64,000 nucleotides of DNA from Hyalella azteca (lineage: Eukaryota > Arthropoda > Malacostraca > Amphipoda > Hyalellidae). The position numbers were made by a program, and so were the translations under genes. Shown here one piece after another: positions 36,418 to 48,819 of this stretch. Where the stretch lies: assembly GCF_000764305.2 (NCBI RefSeq), contig NW_025944746.1:27025-91024 (forward strand). Reading direction: 5' to 3'. Every line of letters begins with the position of its first letter. Position 1 is the first letter of the stretch. The notes under the pieces were generated by a model that was not told the origin of the DNA, searched no databases, and was given only the letters and a program-made list of their open reading frames with translations.

Positions 36418-39400
36418 TCAACTCAGGAGGGAGATGAGGGCATCAAAAAACTTGCTTCTGTCTTCCACATGAAGCCGAATAACTGCAATCAAAAATATCT
36501 TTATTATTGAGGATTCTGTTGCTTCAATAAAAGTAGTTAGAATTGTTACATTAATAACATTTGTAGCAAAACAAACGTAAATCATGACTAATTTCTCTAC
36601 ATTGATAGTATATTGATTCTAAATGGAACGTAATAATAATAATTTCATTACAGAGATTACCTACTATTTATCATTACTGTTTGTTTGTAAACAAATGAAA
36701 ACTCAGTTTGTAGGTATTTGTTTTCTATTTCACGGCGCTATTGTCACTACCTTCAAATTATTAATAAGAAAACTTCATAACCAATTCAGCAACAACCCTC
36801 AACATGAAGGAAGAACTGTTCTAAAGACCACACCAAGCTTGACCATATGTACTTACCGTGCGAGTCGAAAAATTCGAGTTGGGCTCGTGACTGAGTTTTG
36901 GACACAGCTTGCTCGAACGCCTTGCCAAAAAAACTGCAAAACACGAGATATGTCGCTCAACTGTCCTGTTCTATTGCATTAGAAACTTGCTAGAATGGTG
37001 GAAGTTATTTTAATGCTAGCACAGCTTGATGAGGCATTATCCACGATGGATAATTCAAGATTTAAGAATCTTGTTGCAGCTAATCTTGTTATAGGTACTA
37101 TTTAAATACCTACTGTTGATAATTTTTGGATGAAAGAAAATTCAATACGAAAAATATCATTTCAAAACCAAAATTACCCTAAAATTAAACTCAGATTTTA
37201 AATTTTTAAAGAACTGTAATATTCTAAGCAAAAATTAAATCCCTCTTTTTCAAAACGTAAAACTCGTGCTCGTTTTGATACCTTCTCAACCTCAGTTTTA
37301 TAATGCTTCATAATTCCACCAAAAAAAATGGGTTTCCAGACACTGGTAATATCCCAATACGGTAACTACTGTTAGAACGAAGATGAATTTATACTAAGTC
37401 AGGCGTCAACCACCAACTTTCAAACCATACTAAAATACATTTCAAATTAATAATGGAGATGAAATTTGAGCCTAAATAAACTCTTCAGCCACGCCATTCG
37501 TAATTCCGCTAGTTATTCATCAATAAACACGATAATATAAGTTTCCCCCAATCATTGTTACAATCATTGCAACCCATGAACATTGCAAATTAAAACAAGA
37601 ATATGATAAATAGACAGTCATCATTCAGCCAGATAACTTTCTTATGACCACAATAATATTGATCAAGACAGCTTAAATTCCCTGAACAAAGGTTTCCATT
37701 TTATAGCTCTCTCCATATTCAAACAAAAATACATCCAAGCAGAGTTTACGAAGTCACGCATGGGCCAAGTGGTACATTCCCGGTACAAATACTGTACAAA
37801 ATGCAAAAAAATTATATATTCATAAATCAATTCCCCAATATTACTGCTGGCGAATATGAGACTAGTAGCAAGGACTCATAAATCAATTCCCCAATATTAC
37901 TGCTAGCGAATATGAGACTAGTAGCAAGGACTCATAAATCAATTCCCCAATATTACTGCTGGCGAAAATAAGACTAGTAACAAGGACGCACTTCCTGTGT
38001 GAGGTGTCAGCGAGGGGCGGAATGCCACACACGAGGCACCAGTCCTGGGGCTGGCTGGAGTCTGGCGTGGTGAGCACCAGCGGTAGCGAGCGCGCCTTCT
38101 TGTTGCGAGAGGCGCTCACATGAGCACCCAGCGTGAACCTCCCCAGAGCGCCCAGCACGTGAGGGCCGCTCATGAACGCGGCGAGCGGCGAGCCCTGCAC
38201 CACATCGTCGTTAATACCACACGTCTTAATTTGGTAACAAAAGTTTTAGGCATAAAAATTGAGGTGTTTTGCTATAGGGAAATGATGATCACTTTACGCT
38301 GTGTAAAGATAATACCAGCATTAATTCATAAAGATACTACCAGTATTAATTCATAAAGATAATACCAGCATTAATTCATAAAGATACTACCAGCATTAAT
38401 TCATAAAGATCCTACCAGCATTAATTCATTAAGAAAACCCTGTTTAAGAGAACCGCCTCGTTTCAAATGTTATGTACAGAATTTGCGTTTGGTAGACATT
38501 GGTGAGTGCTAATGATCGAAGATAATATCCTCATCATTGAAAAACTGGTGGCATATTAACTCATTGCACATACAGAAACATTCAAATGAAGGTATTCTAT
38601 GCCACAGATTGATTGTTCATAAATGTACTATATTCCAAATTATTTATACTAAAAATCCAGAGCACGAATCCTCAGTTCCAGCTTCAACATCCATCAAAAC
38701 ACAATACACTAATAACGGCAAATTGCCGTTTCTGTGGCGGTTCATTTGAAATGAAAAAGGACTAGTATAGTTTGATTTTATTGTAACATTTCACATAAAT
38801 TATCTTTGCCAAGATTTTCAGACACATGTCCGGCGAGATCACAAAAAAACTACATAGGTACAGGTAGTAGCTTTCAGTTAATTGTACAGCTTTCTAACAA
38901 GTCCCTTCATGTTTATCCCACTATACAGAAAACTGGGCAAATACGGTATATGAGTAACCTGCAGGACGGTGGCATAGAGGAAGGGGCCAGCGGAGATGAC
39001 TTGATTCATATCAAGGAACGTCTGCATCTGCCGGTACACAGCCTCCAGCTGCTTCCTGGCGCTTGCAATGCCCTTTGCGAACACCGTAGACCTGTTGATG
39101 GGCTGCAGTCAATCTAACGTAATTACAGTTCATGATAACACTAAAACTTTATTAAATGTGAAACTTGATTCCCATAATCGCCCTTCGGAGAAAGTTGAAA
39201 TTGGGGTTTAATTGTGCACGAAATTTAGATGCCTTCCTTGCATGTCACGAGATTAGTAAATTTAGATTTGAAAACGGTCAAGATTTTCGCTCAGCTAAAA
39301 TTTTATAATGCAAGGAAAACGGCATAATAGGGCAACATTAGTAGTAACAAAAGCGTCGTGTGAGTTTATTACTCACTTTCGGTTAGTAAATATATGATCT

Positions 39401-42400
39401 TCAAATCCCACACCAATCAGTAACTTTGATTTAGGTACCTTACGTCTGCATACCGTTATAAGCTAAACACATTTTACGATCATTCTGGCAACTAAATATC
39501 AAGTTCCCACCCATTCAAGCAGTCGGAAGCGTCAAGAAAGGCATGACTCATGGACAGGCCGTCGGTGGATGGCGGCTCGAGGAGCGCGAGAGCGGCGTGC
39601 GCGAAGTCGCTGGCGCTGCAGCGCGAGTGGAAGACGTGACTGCGCGAGAACGAAGGCGTCACAAGCCCGCCCAGGCCGTACTTATCTGCCTTGCCTGTAC
39701 GGTGTGAAAAACAAATGAAAAAAAGACCATTCTATTGAAAACTAATGTGGATATGCAGATGAACGAACACCAAAAACTGCGCGAGAACGAAGGCGTCACA
39801 AGCCCGCCCAGGCCGTACTTATCTGCCTTACCTGTACGGTGTGAACATCAAATGAAAAAGATCTTTCTATTGATAACTAATGTGGATATGCAAATGAACG
39901 AACACCAAAATGAGCATATATGAAGTCTTACAGAAAAATTGAAACAAAAAGAAATATCAGCATTAATCACTAACTACAAATAAGTGACAATAATAGCCAT
40001 GTACCCAAGAAAATGGTAGCAAAAATAACATTAGTTACTAGCACTGAGAAATCTCAATAAATGTTAGTAGAATGAAATAACATTAGAGGGCGAAATGTAA
40101 CTACCTCAAATAATAATAATGCAATCAATTACATGGTCGCACACAAATGAAGATGCATTTCTATGTGAAATAGGAAATGCGTGAAAGACATTACCTTCTA
40201 GTAAAGTGGGTAATTCACTCCTGAGTTTGACGTCCATGCCACAAAACAGCTGGCGACACTCAGTGAGAGGTAACCTGTGTTAAAAAAGTCAAATCCATAA
40301 ACTTTATGCGCGAAACTGGTTGAACCATATATAAAAGTGATAGTTAGAAGAGAATCGGAGAAGTCAATCAAGGCGTTCTTATCAAGCTTTAAAAAATTAT
40401 TAGTTCAAATGTTGAAAAAATAAATAAAATCAGTCATTCAAAGCCAATGAATCATCAAGAACAATTGGATGACACAAGAAAAAATAAAAACAATGAATAC
40501 CACTGAAAGCTCAGGCCATTTCAGTTAATACAATTGAATCAAAGTTTTTTCGTGGTCACCTCAACACATCTAGCAAGTTTCTGTCACATGACACAGAAAA
40601 TCATTTGCTAACTGAAGAGTCTCACCCTAATTCTGCGAGCAGCTCAAACATTTTCTTTTCTCCTTTGTGAGTCCAGAGCTTGAGAGATGTGGCTGTGAGC
40701 GGCGAATGTCTCATGCTCTCCACCAAACTCCAGTGCCGGTAGAGTGACAACTGCACGCTAACAATATCATGTCATCATAAGTGCTGTGAGTCTGGTAATT
40801 CATGGGATCAATTATCATAGCTTAGAATATTGGAACTGCAGATGAATACATTATTAAATTAGAAAGATCAATTTAACAAAAAAATATGCAAGTTTAACAA
40901 GTACAAGTTTTGATAAAGATTTAGAATATAATAAGTAATTAACACAAAAGCAAGAAAAACATCAATTCATTGAATGAACCCTACCAATCAAGTGGATACA
41001 TCTTGCTATACCATAAAGCACACAAGAAAAAAAAGTTGAATCAATTAATTGATATACACGATTTAAAAATAAACTAAAAAGTAAGATAAAAATAACCCAA
41101 ATGTTTGAAATCTAGGATCGCTATACAAACAGACTCAGGATATATAAGTCTTTTCAATCACGCACTCTTTCTGGAATGTGATGGTATCAGCGGCTGGCTC
41201 TGTGGTGTCGGTATGGTTGGTGTGGTGCAGACGAGCCACGTGAGTGTTGAGATCTGCAGCACACAATGCCAGCTTGTGCTGCTCGCGTATACTGCATAAT
41301 TGCTCACCACTCAGAGACACAATTGCCAGCCTGCAAACATCAGATGGAATATCATTGACAGCTGACATGGGGTGAACATTTTGCTTAACCCCAACAAACT
41401 TACATACGCCTATCACACAGCCTATTTTCTGATTTGGTGATTTCGAAAGTCTTGCATGTCTTCAAATAGAAACCTTGTCTGAATGACTTCTAACTGCATA
41501 ATATCAATAATATTAGCTTGAAATTGTCAACAAGAGCGTAATTTAAGTATTCACAATACTATGTCTTTGATCTCTAAGGTTTTAATCTCTGATTTATAAA
41601 TTAAGTAGTCAATTGATTACCGTATATTTGTATTATTAAATTTAGAACTAATGTTAGAGCTGGTCTCAAATAAAAAAAGTTTCAGGAATTTTTTCGACCA
41701 TTTTATTCTACATCAGTATATTTAATGTTTACAGATCAAGGGTAAAGCTTTAATGTTTTTTTCTCAGTTGGAATATGACACTAGCCAATATTCGACATTC
41801 AACAGTTTTTGGAAACAAAAAATGTCAAGATGGTTTGCAATTGAAAATATATATAAATATACCACAAAATATTAGTGCAGGCACTGACCACAGGAGATCA
41901 GAGGTATCCTTGGAGAGCTTCCATGCCAGTTCAAACATCAAAGTTGCAGTCTGCACAAAATGAAATAAATTTTAGCAAATATAACATGTATACGAACCAG
42001 TAGAAGTTCCACTTAAAAAATTATGTATACTTGGATGCCAGCAAGTTAATCAGACAGAAAATTATATTAAATAGCAATTATGTAACATTCCAATAAATGC
42101 TAAACAGCAATAAGTTGGCTACTAACCGAGCCAGCAAAGTAGGAGAACTGTGAGTAGTCAAAAAGTAGCTTGTTGCGCTTCTGTTCCCACAGCCTCCGCT
42201 CCCGCTGCTTCTCTAACCGTGATTCAGATATTCTGCTGACACCATCTTCATCCTCTTCCTCACTCTCAGATGTCTGCACACATCAATAAAATAGCATCAT
42301 TAATCAGAGAAAGGCTTGAACCAAATGTATTTTTCCGTTGTTAAGGAAATATCTATATATAAATTCTGTTAATAAACCGTAAATTGACCGTCAGTATTAA

Positions 42401-45400
42401 AAAATATTTGCGAGTACCTACTTTGTTTTATTATACAAATCAGTTATTTCCTAATTAATGAAAATCCACAACTATTGAGATAGGTAATTGTAGAAATAAA
42501 ATAAAATTCCACAAAACCAAACAAAATTCATATAAATCATAGCATTTAATCTGACCAATTTAATGTATGTGTACCTATGGAGCAAGTTTACCTCATCATC
42601 CCTGAAAACATCACCAAAAGCAGGAACTTCCTCATCATCATCCAACTGGCCCAAAATCCTTATCTGTAATTAGAAAAAATGAGCCATAAATGAAAAATAT
42701 GGACCAAAGGAGAAATAATATATGAAAAACTTTGCACAAACAGCCCTAAACATGAACAATAAATAATCTTATGAAAACTATGGCACCATTTTTAACATAC
42801 AGTATGGTACTAACACAGGCCATATCATAACAGGTTTCCTTTCTCACTAACCCAATAATGCACCAAGTTCTCTTTCATACTGCCCATTTTCAAAATAATA
42901 ATAGAATGTTCACAATTACTTGCATATCGCAATAATAAGCAAAATAATCAGGGCATTAATTATGTGTACTGTTTGAATTCAATATTGGTCCACTGGGACC
43001 AGGTGCTTGCCATGTGGCAACTGCTGCAAATCATCACCAAATTAACTCATGTAAGGCATTAAACATTATAGTGAAATTAAAAATGATTAAATAATAATAA
43101 TTAATGAAACTAAATGTACCTACTCACAGATTTCAGTTGGGGCACCACTGTAAAAGATAGTGAATCAAAACTGTGCTTTAATGAAGAAAGTAATTTTATG
43201 TCAGTAAATGAATAATTTCATTATCTAAATGACATCTCACCTGATCATCACTGTAAATGTTGCAAACATGGAGAGGACGGTGAGTGTCTGCAAGAAATAC
43301 CTTGATGTGTGGGGGTAATTCCAGGAACTCAACCAAATCTAAAGTTCCTCCACAATTGATGAGAATTATTGAACTTATCTGGAAGGAAACAAGTAATAGT
43401 TATATGAAAATGTATTATTAAAGTACAGTAAAAGCATTTGCCAGCAGCTATATGGCAAATACTGACAAATTCTAAATTTTGACTCCCTCTGAAAATAATG
43501 TAAAAGCTCTATAACATTTCCATTACTGATAGATGTTACTGAGATGAGCCCAAATTTAATGTATCTTGCAAGGTGGTATTTTGCTAGTGATCAAGAAAAA
43601 ATCCTAATTGCAGAGATGCATGTATTTCTGACATCACATTTGAACATGTGCAAACCAGGTTACCAAGCAAAGTATGAGAGCACTGCAAAAACCTAACAAT
43701 TATCAAGAACCATTAAGGCAGTTTTATTCCTTAGACATCTCTTCATGATGGAGCAATAACACTTCTTGAATTTTTCAAATTTTAGTTAAAAAACTATTTA
43801 TTTTATTTGCTAGCCTTTTCCAGATACATAACTGACAATATTGAAAGAAATTTTTTTAATTGTCAGAATTGGACATGATTTATTGAGCAAGATGCTCTGA
43901 TTCCTGAAAATTTAGCTGGTGTTCTGACAAACTGGCAGTCAGATTACTGCACACCTGCAGAATAAACAGAGATTGTTCATTAAGACCAATTTGTTTTATA
44001 TGTATATGACCTCATTCAATTTTATGATGTCAAGAAATAAACAGTGAGCTATTGATTGCCAATGAGAAAGTTACCTATGTCCATGTTTTTTACACAAAAC
44101 TTCTACAAGAACACAAAACCAATTACAACTTGAAATCCAGTTTTCTTCCTGTCTCAAGTTCATTTTATCTTCCAGAGTTTATTTGAATCAATATTGCAAA
44201 TATATACTACTCGTCAATGGAAAGAATGTAATCAAACCAAGCACATTATCCCAGAAAAGTTCCTCACAATTCATGAAAGCCATATTATATACCTACATAT
44301 ATGAACAATTTCCTAATCACATTCATAGGTACCTACTAATATTCCAGACAAACAGTTGTATTTATACAGGTATAGTTGATGTAGATAAAAAATACAAAAT
44401 ATCTGCCACCAGCCTTTTAATAGAACAAAATTTCAAACATCATGAGGTAAAAATCATACATACAAGATGATATTTAACATTCATAATTGCACAGTTCAAC
44501 TTGCCTGTTCTTTATGACTCTTAACAGCTGTAAGTAGATCTGATAATGTGAGGACTGGACAAAGAGTGTAGAGAATGTGATCAGCTCGGAATAGAGCTTG
44601 CAGTATCTTGCCTGAGCAGATGGCATCCAGGTCAGAATGCACCAACACCAGCACTCTCTGTAAATAAAAACTCTGCTGAAGATATGCAAAAAAAATGCAC
44701 CAAAAGAATGTTTTGATAATTAAATGGGATTTAGAGCACACTACATCCCTGAGATGATCAGCATGGACATGGGTGTGTTACAATTGGTGTGGGTGACAGA
44801 TACAAGCAATCAAAACAAGTGGGAGATATACCTATGCCATGGCAGCATTGCATGTGCCATGTGGTGATGGCTGAAAACTGCTGGTGATGAGGCAACATAT
44901 CCTGAATACCGGTACCTACTGCTGGCAATGTCGGTACCTACTGCTGGCAATGTCACAATGCATCCTGAATAATGCTGGTGACATTTTGGGCTTAAAAACC
45001 ATATCCTGGCAACACATTTGCCAAAGTCAAAACCATGGCATAATTGGGCAGAGGGACATAGCCAAAGTAGAAAATTGGCAGAAACCACTTGTGAATCAGT
45101 CAAAAATGCCTGTAAATTGGGCTAATTTCATCCATTCCCAAGGCCTTATTACAATTTCTTCAGTGAAAAATAAGAAAAACAGCTAATCTATTTTAAATTT
45201 CTGCAATTTGCAAAATTCCCTTTTACCTACAATTCTAGGAAACTTCTGCCCAATATTTCAAATTGGAGACATGGTGGAAAAGCATACATTTTTTACAGTC
45301 AGTACATTTTGAATTTCCTCATCTACTTCAGATTTATAGTACCATAATTGTGTTATGTATTCGATAATACTGGTAACCATGACACTTTATTGGTCCTTAT

Positions 45401-48264
45401 AGTACTTAAAATGAGAGCTCAACTGGAAATTTTAATTTGCTGACAGACCTAATAATTTTCATACTTGTAAGGGATTTGGGTTTTACCATACAATAATGGA
45501 TTTAGAAGGAATAACTACATCTCACCATAGAATATATTAATTATATAGGAATTCACTATATTATTAATAATAATTATATAATAGCAGTTTAAGCGTTGAG
45601 TAGGCCGCAGGCCTGTTGCCGATTTTTAACATCGCAGAACATTCACAGCATTTTGCCGGTCTTGAAAGCGCAACTCACTGCTACAATTCTGCTATGCTTA
45701 ACCGCCCGGCCGCTTTGCCTATTCTGACCAGAAACTGGCACACAGAGCTGGGATTAAACCCGCACCTCTCTGACTATGACATTCTTGGTCACAGGGCTGG
45801 AAAAGTCCTATTTCTGTCTGAAATATTGCGGCTCTAATATCATATAATTTCAGTAGGTATGAAATCTTGTGGCTTGAATGTCATAAATTTTTGTTCAATT
45901 GAAAAATCGCGGTTTGCACTTTGCAAACATGTCATTTCATAAAATGTTCAACTTGCGCAATTCGCATTGCTTTACCGTTCCCGCCAAAATATCTTGCAGA
46001 AAAAACATAAACATCGTAATGTAAACAAATCAACTAAACGTTTTGTTGAAGATCGCGCATAGTTGCAGTCATGTCAAAGTGGTCAGACTGCATTAACACG
46101 TGCTCAAATTACAGTAAAGACAAATTTTATTGTTGCAATTTGCCTGTTTTAGGGTAAAATTAGAGATTTGGGGTAACACGTGCATGGACTTTGTAAATAA
46201 ATTCGCGCCTTGTAAATGGCTTTTCATGGCTGAGTAATGGAATTCACGGCTCGGTGAAATGGAATCATGGCTCAAAGAAATGGAATCACGGCTGGCAAAT
46301 CTATAAAACCACGGCTCGAAAAATTCATTTGCGGCTCGCCAAGTAGATATATTTCATGCCAGCTTGGATTCTTGGTATACTCTGAACCGTAAACAGCCAT
46401 GCTGTATTGGTTGTGACTGGTGAGTGTGAGATCCTCCTTACTCCTTGCTTCCTGCTTTGAACAGATTTTATTTTCCAATGCAATTTTGTTGAATGATGCT
46501 GTCCAGGTATATTTGAAAAATTGAATTAACATACTATGAATTAACATACATAATTTTTTCACTTGAAAAGTATGCAAGACAGCAAGAGTTCAAACAAGCA
46601 TATTTGCATAAATAATCCTGTTTCTTCCAGTTCATGGTCAGGAAGATGTGCCAGGTGCGCGGGAATTTATTTTGTCATTTTAACGATCTGCGCGGTGCGC
46701 CATACTACGTTGGTAAAAAAATGCGCCGTGCGCCGTACTTTAGAAAGCTAAAATAGTTCTACTATTTTAGTCGACAATATACGCGAGTATATTGACTACG
46801 CGAGTCGAACTGACATTGCAGATGGTGGCAGCTGGGTGGTAACGGGATTGGTGCGTATCTGGGGTGAAGAGCATGACCGAGGACTTGCCAGGAGCCACGG
46901 CCAGTTTCTTGACTGCCAACCAGTCAGAGACGTAAACAGCCATGCCTTAAAAACGGCCATGCTGTATTGGTGGTGACTGGTGAGATCCTTCTTACTCCTT
47001 GCTTTGAACAGATTTTATTTCCCAATTGCAATTTTGTTGAATGATGCTGTCCAGGTATATTTGAAAAATTGAATTAACATACATAATTTTTTCACTTGAA
47101 AAGTATGCAAGACAGCAAGAGTTCAAACAAGCATATTTGCATAAATAATCCTGTTTCTTCCAGTTAGGATTGAGGGACAGAAAGAGTATAAAAAGTCTCT
47201 GCTTTGCCACCAAGCACCAAGGGCAAGTGTAGCAAGATTCTAAATTATACAAAATTGATTGCTTTAGAGATGCAAAATTTCATTCAGAACTAGGAAATTC
47301 TAATCCTATTAATATTAGCAGTCAATTTTATCCAAGTTTTTTTGTCTCTGACTAATTTTTTCACTAGAAATAAATGGCCAATTTATTTCTAGCGAAAATG
47401 AAAAATGACCAATTTTTATTTTTTGTAATTAAAAATTGCCAATTTTTAAATAAGATTTGTAAAAAAAAAATTCCAGCAATTGATAATTTATAGACTTTAT
47501 ACATACTGGCAGTTTACTGGTAAATTGTACCCAATAGGGTAAACGCGGTATATTCCGACATCGTAGGTAATTCCGTCACTTCTCTAGTTTTTCCTTTATA
47601 TTAAGCTTTGTTTTAGTAGAAAATGAAAAATGACCAATTTTTATTTTTTTAATTAAAAATGGTCAGTTTTTAAATAGAATTTGTAAAAAAATCTCCAGCA
47701 ATTGATAGTTTATAGACTTTATACTGGCAGTTTACTGGTAAATTGTAGGCTACCAAATATTTCAGAATGGGGATAAATGAATATTAAATAAAATAACATT
47801 ATTACTATAGTCTATAAGACAACTTCAGAGAACTGATAGAAGTTCTAAATTTTCAATTACCTAGTTTCTCAACTTGCTGCAATGAAAGAGAATGTCCCAT
47901 ATCAATATGAGTAAAGCTTGTAAGTTGTAACACAACCATGGCAGCTACCAGTAACCAGAGCAATCTCTGCCTGGCTGCAGCCTGCAAGACCCATGAATGA
48001 TGAGGTGAGGAAACGGGAGTATTCATCTTGTATAATAGTCACTACTCACTTGACTTAGGTCTTAGTAGCTATAGTATTGACTAATAGAGTACCACTACCG
48101 GTAGTCTAAATCTTAATGAAAAAAATTTGACGTTAAATTCAACTAAGGATCGTGAAAATTAGTCTAAAAGTTGAAATATTAGAGGAAGATTTTGATCCTT
48201 TACAGTACTTTACCTTCCCCGATATGCAATCGTAAAATTCTTTAATGATATTCGTGACGAACAT
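36418..48264 (-). CDS. CDC45: CDC45, replicative helicase (CMG) subunit
   Basis: Fourteen exons, high to low: 48264-48214, 44657-44505, 43378-43241, 42663-42592, 42273-42127, 41950-41889, 41330-41162, 40750-40626, 40274-40195, 39694-39511, 39091-38959, 38194-37992, 36933-36857, 36482-36418. They total 1659 bp (552 codons plus stop; animal CDC45 is about 566). CDC45 with MCM2-7 and GINS forms the CMG helicase that fires origins and unwinds forks. Seen here: the N-terminus MFVTNIIKEFYDCISGK, the DHH-like core HSDLDA (24-29) and ADTHRP (98-103), an acidic linker (LDDDEEVP to ESEEEDEDG, about 119-150), and the C-terminus EDRSKFFDALISLLS. All introns are GT-AG except intron 2, which uses a GC donor. 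The exon 7/8 and 10/11 joins are the least certain. It shares its upstream region with BBS7. Confidence 0.95.
37821..37987. repeat. 58-bp tandem repeat, three units, abutting CDC45 exon 12
   Basis: Three copies of a unit containing AATTCCCCAATATTACTGCT lie in CDC45 intron 12. The last ends at AAGGAC, directly against the donor of exon 12, which in plus-strand coordinates ends at 37992. Confidence 0.9.
38308..38432. repeat. 24- to 25-bp minisatellite in CDC45 intron 11
   Basis: Five units of ACCAGCATTAATTCATAAAG with TATAC/ATAAT variants. Confidence 0.9.
39637..39912. repeat. 136-bp tandem duplication over the 5' edge of CDC45 exon 10
   Basis: The first 57 bp of exon 10, its acceptor and the adjoining intron (39637-39773) are repeated once at 39774-39912 with about ten differences. 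The extra copy keeps the acceptor context CCGTACAG and the frame for ADKYGLGG. In transcript order it comes first and has no downstream donor, so it is probably skipped. Confidence 0.88.
44503..44504 (-). other. CDC45: Non-canonical GC splice donor, CDC45 intron 2
   Basis: The exon 2 boundary reads CAG then GCAAGT. Joining here to the next acceptor (at 43378) gives HKEQ followed by ISSIILINC, the same length as other CDC45 proteins. The only nearby GT alternative adds residues out of phase. CAG-GCAAGT is the usual strong context for the minor GC-AG intron class. Confidence 0.85.
45592..45805 (-). mobile_element. tRNA-derived SINE, minus orientation, in CDC45 intron 1
   Basis: Inverted relative of the SINE at 52620-52866, with matching CCCAGCTCTGTG, GTTTCTGGTCA, AGCAGAATTGTAGCAGTGAG and AATCGGCAACAGGCC words. 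Its tRNA-like head is decayed (GGGTTTAATCCC in place of GGGTTCGATCCC). Confidence 0.85.
46380..47165. repeat. Direct duplication of about 235 bp flanking an insertion
   Basis: 46381-46618 and 46929-47163 are near-identical (start AAACAGCCATGCTGTATTGG, end AATAATCCTGTTTCTTCCAG). Between them lies about 310 bp containing the reverse-transcriptase fragment and a palindromic stretch near 46735-46805 (ATACGCGAGTAT and similar). Confidence 0.85.
46800..46934 (-). mobile_element. Non-LTR retrotransposon RT fragment in CDC45 intron 1
   Basis: The minus strand encodes DWLAVKK then LAVAPGKSSVMLFTPDTHQS and RYHP. The PGKS/xLFTPDTHxxxxHP arrangement is characteristic of the RT region of LINE elements of arthropods. 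It is about 45 residues only, so a dead fragment. Confidence 0.75.
47380..47760. repeat. Two diverged direct repeats of about 135 bp
   Basis: 47386-47530 and 47620-47748 share AATGACCAATTTTTATTTTT, TCCAGCAATTGATA and GGCAGTTTACTGGTAAATTG. AT-rich and non-coding. Confidence 0.8.
47861..48026 (-). CDS. Possible first exon of an unidentified membrane or secreted protein
   Basis: ATG at 48026 opens a 55-codon frame, starting MNTPVSSPHHSWVLQ, with a hydrophobic helix RLLWLLVAAMVVLQL at about residues 21-35, ending at CTAG then GTAATT, a fair donor in phase 1. It lies inside CDC45 intron 1 on the same strand. It cannot be an alternative CDC45 first exon without a frame problem, because CDC45 exon 2 starts in phase 0. 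Further exons were not found; an acceptor near 47240 gives a Cys-rich continuation that is unconvincing. This could be a nested gene or chance. Confidence 0.25.
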
Positions 48265-48819
48265 TTTAGTGTACGAATAGCAACATTAAACAACACGCGC
48301 GCAGTTTAAACTTTCAACTATAGACGAAAGAAACGTTTGTTTTGATCAGTTTTTCTATTAATGATGTGAGATTTAACAGAGTATAATTTTTTACGTTTCA
48401 ATTAGATTTTAATTACTCATATTGAATGTTATCTCAAAAATGAGTTCTATTCCCTAATCGAATAGTTTATTTCAATATATTCATGTGCCTTTCATACACC
48501 AAATTTATAGGTCTATCGTATTTCAGAAATATAATTCCATTAAGACCAAACAATTTTTATGAACTTGATAATCAAATGAATATTTAAATTGAGCAATAAT
48601 TATAATCAAATCCCTGTAATAACATAACTAATTAAAAAAGTGTTCATCCGTCATCATTCAACTCGAATTCTAAGATGCCATGACAACAGAATCAAACAAA
48701 ACACAAATGGCTGAGCAGCGGTGGCACGGTGTACACTTATAATCAAATAGATGTGATAAAAAGCTTATCATTCTGCTATATTACTTTGAAATTTTTGTGT
48801 CTTTTTTGTCAGAAAAATT
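48265..48819. promoter_or_regulatory. Shared intergenic region of divergent CDC45 and BBS7
   Basis: Only 555 bp separate the two start codons, which point away from each other. The sequence is AT-rich apart from a CpG cluster ACACGCGCGCAG next to TTTAAA at about 48293-48312, near the CDC45 side. No TATA box is placed convincingly for either gene. A shared bidirectional promoter is an inference from the geometry. Confidence 0.6.
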
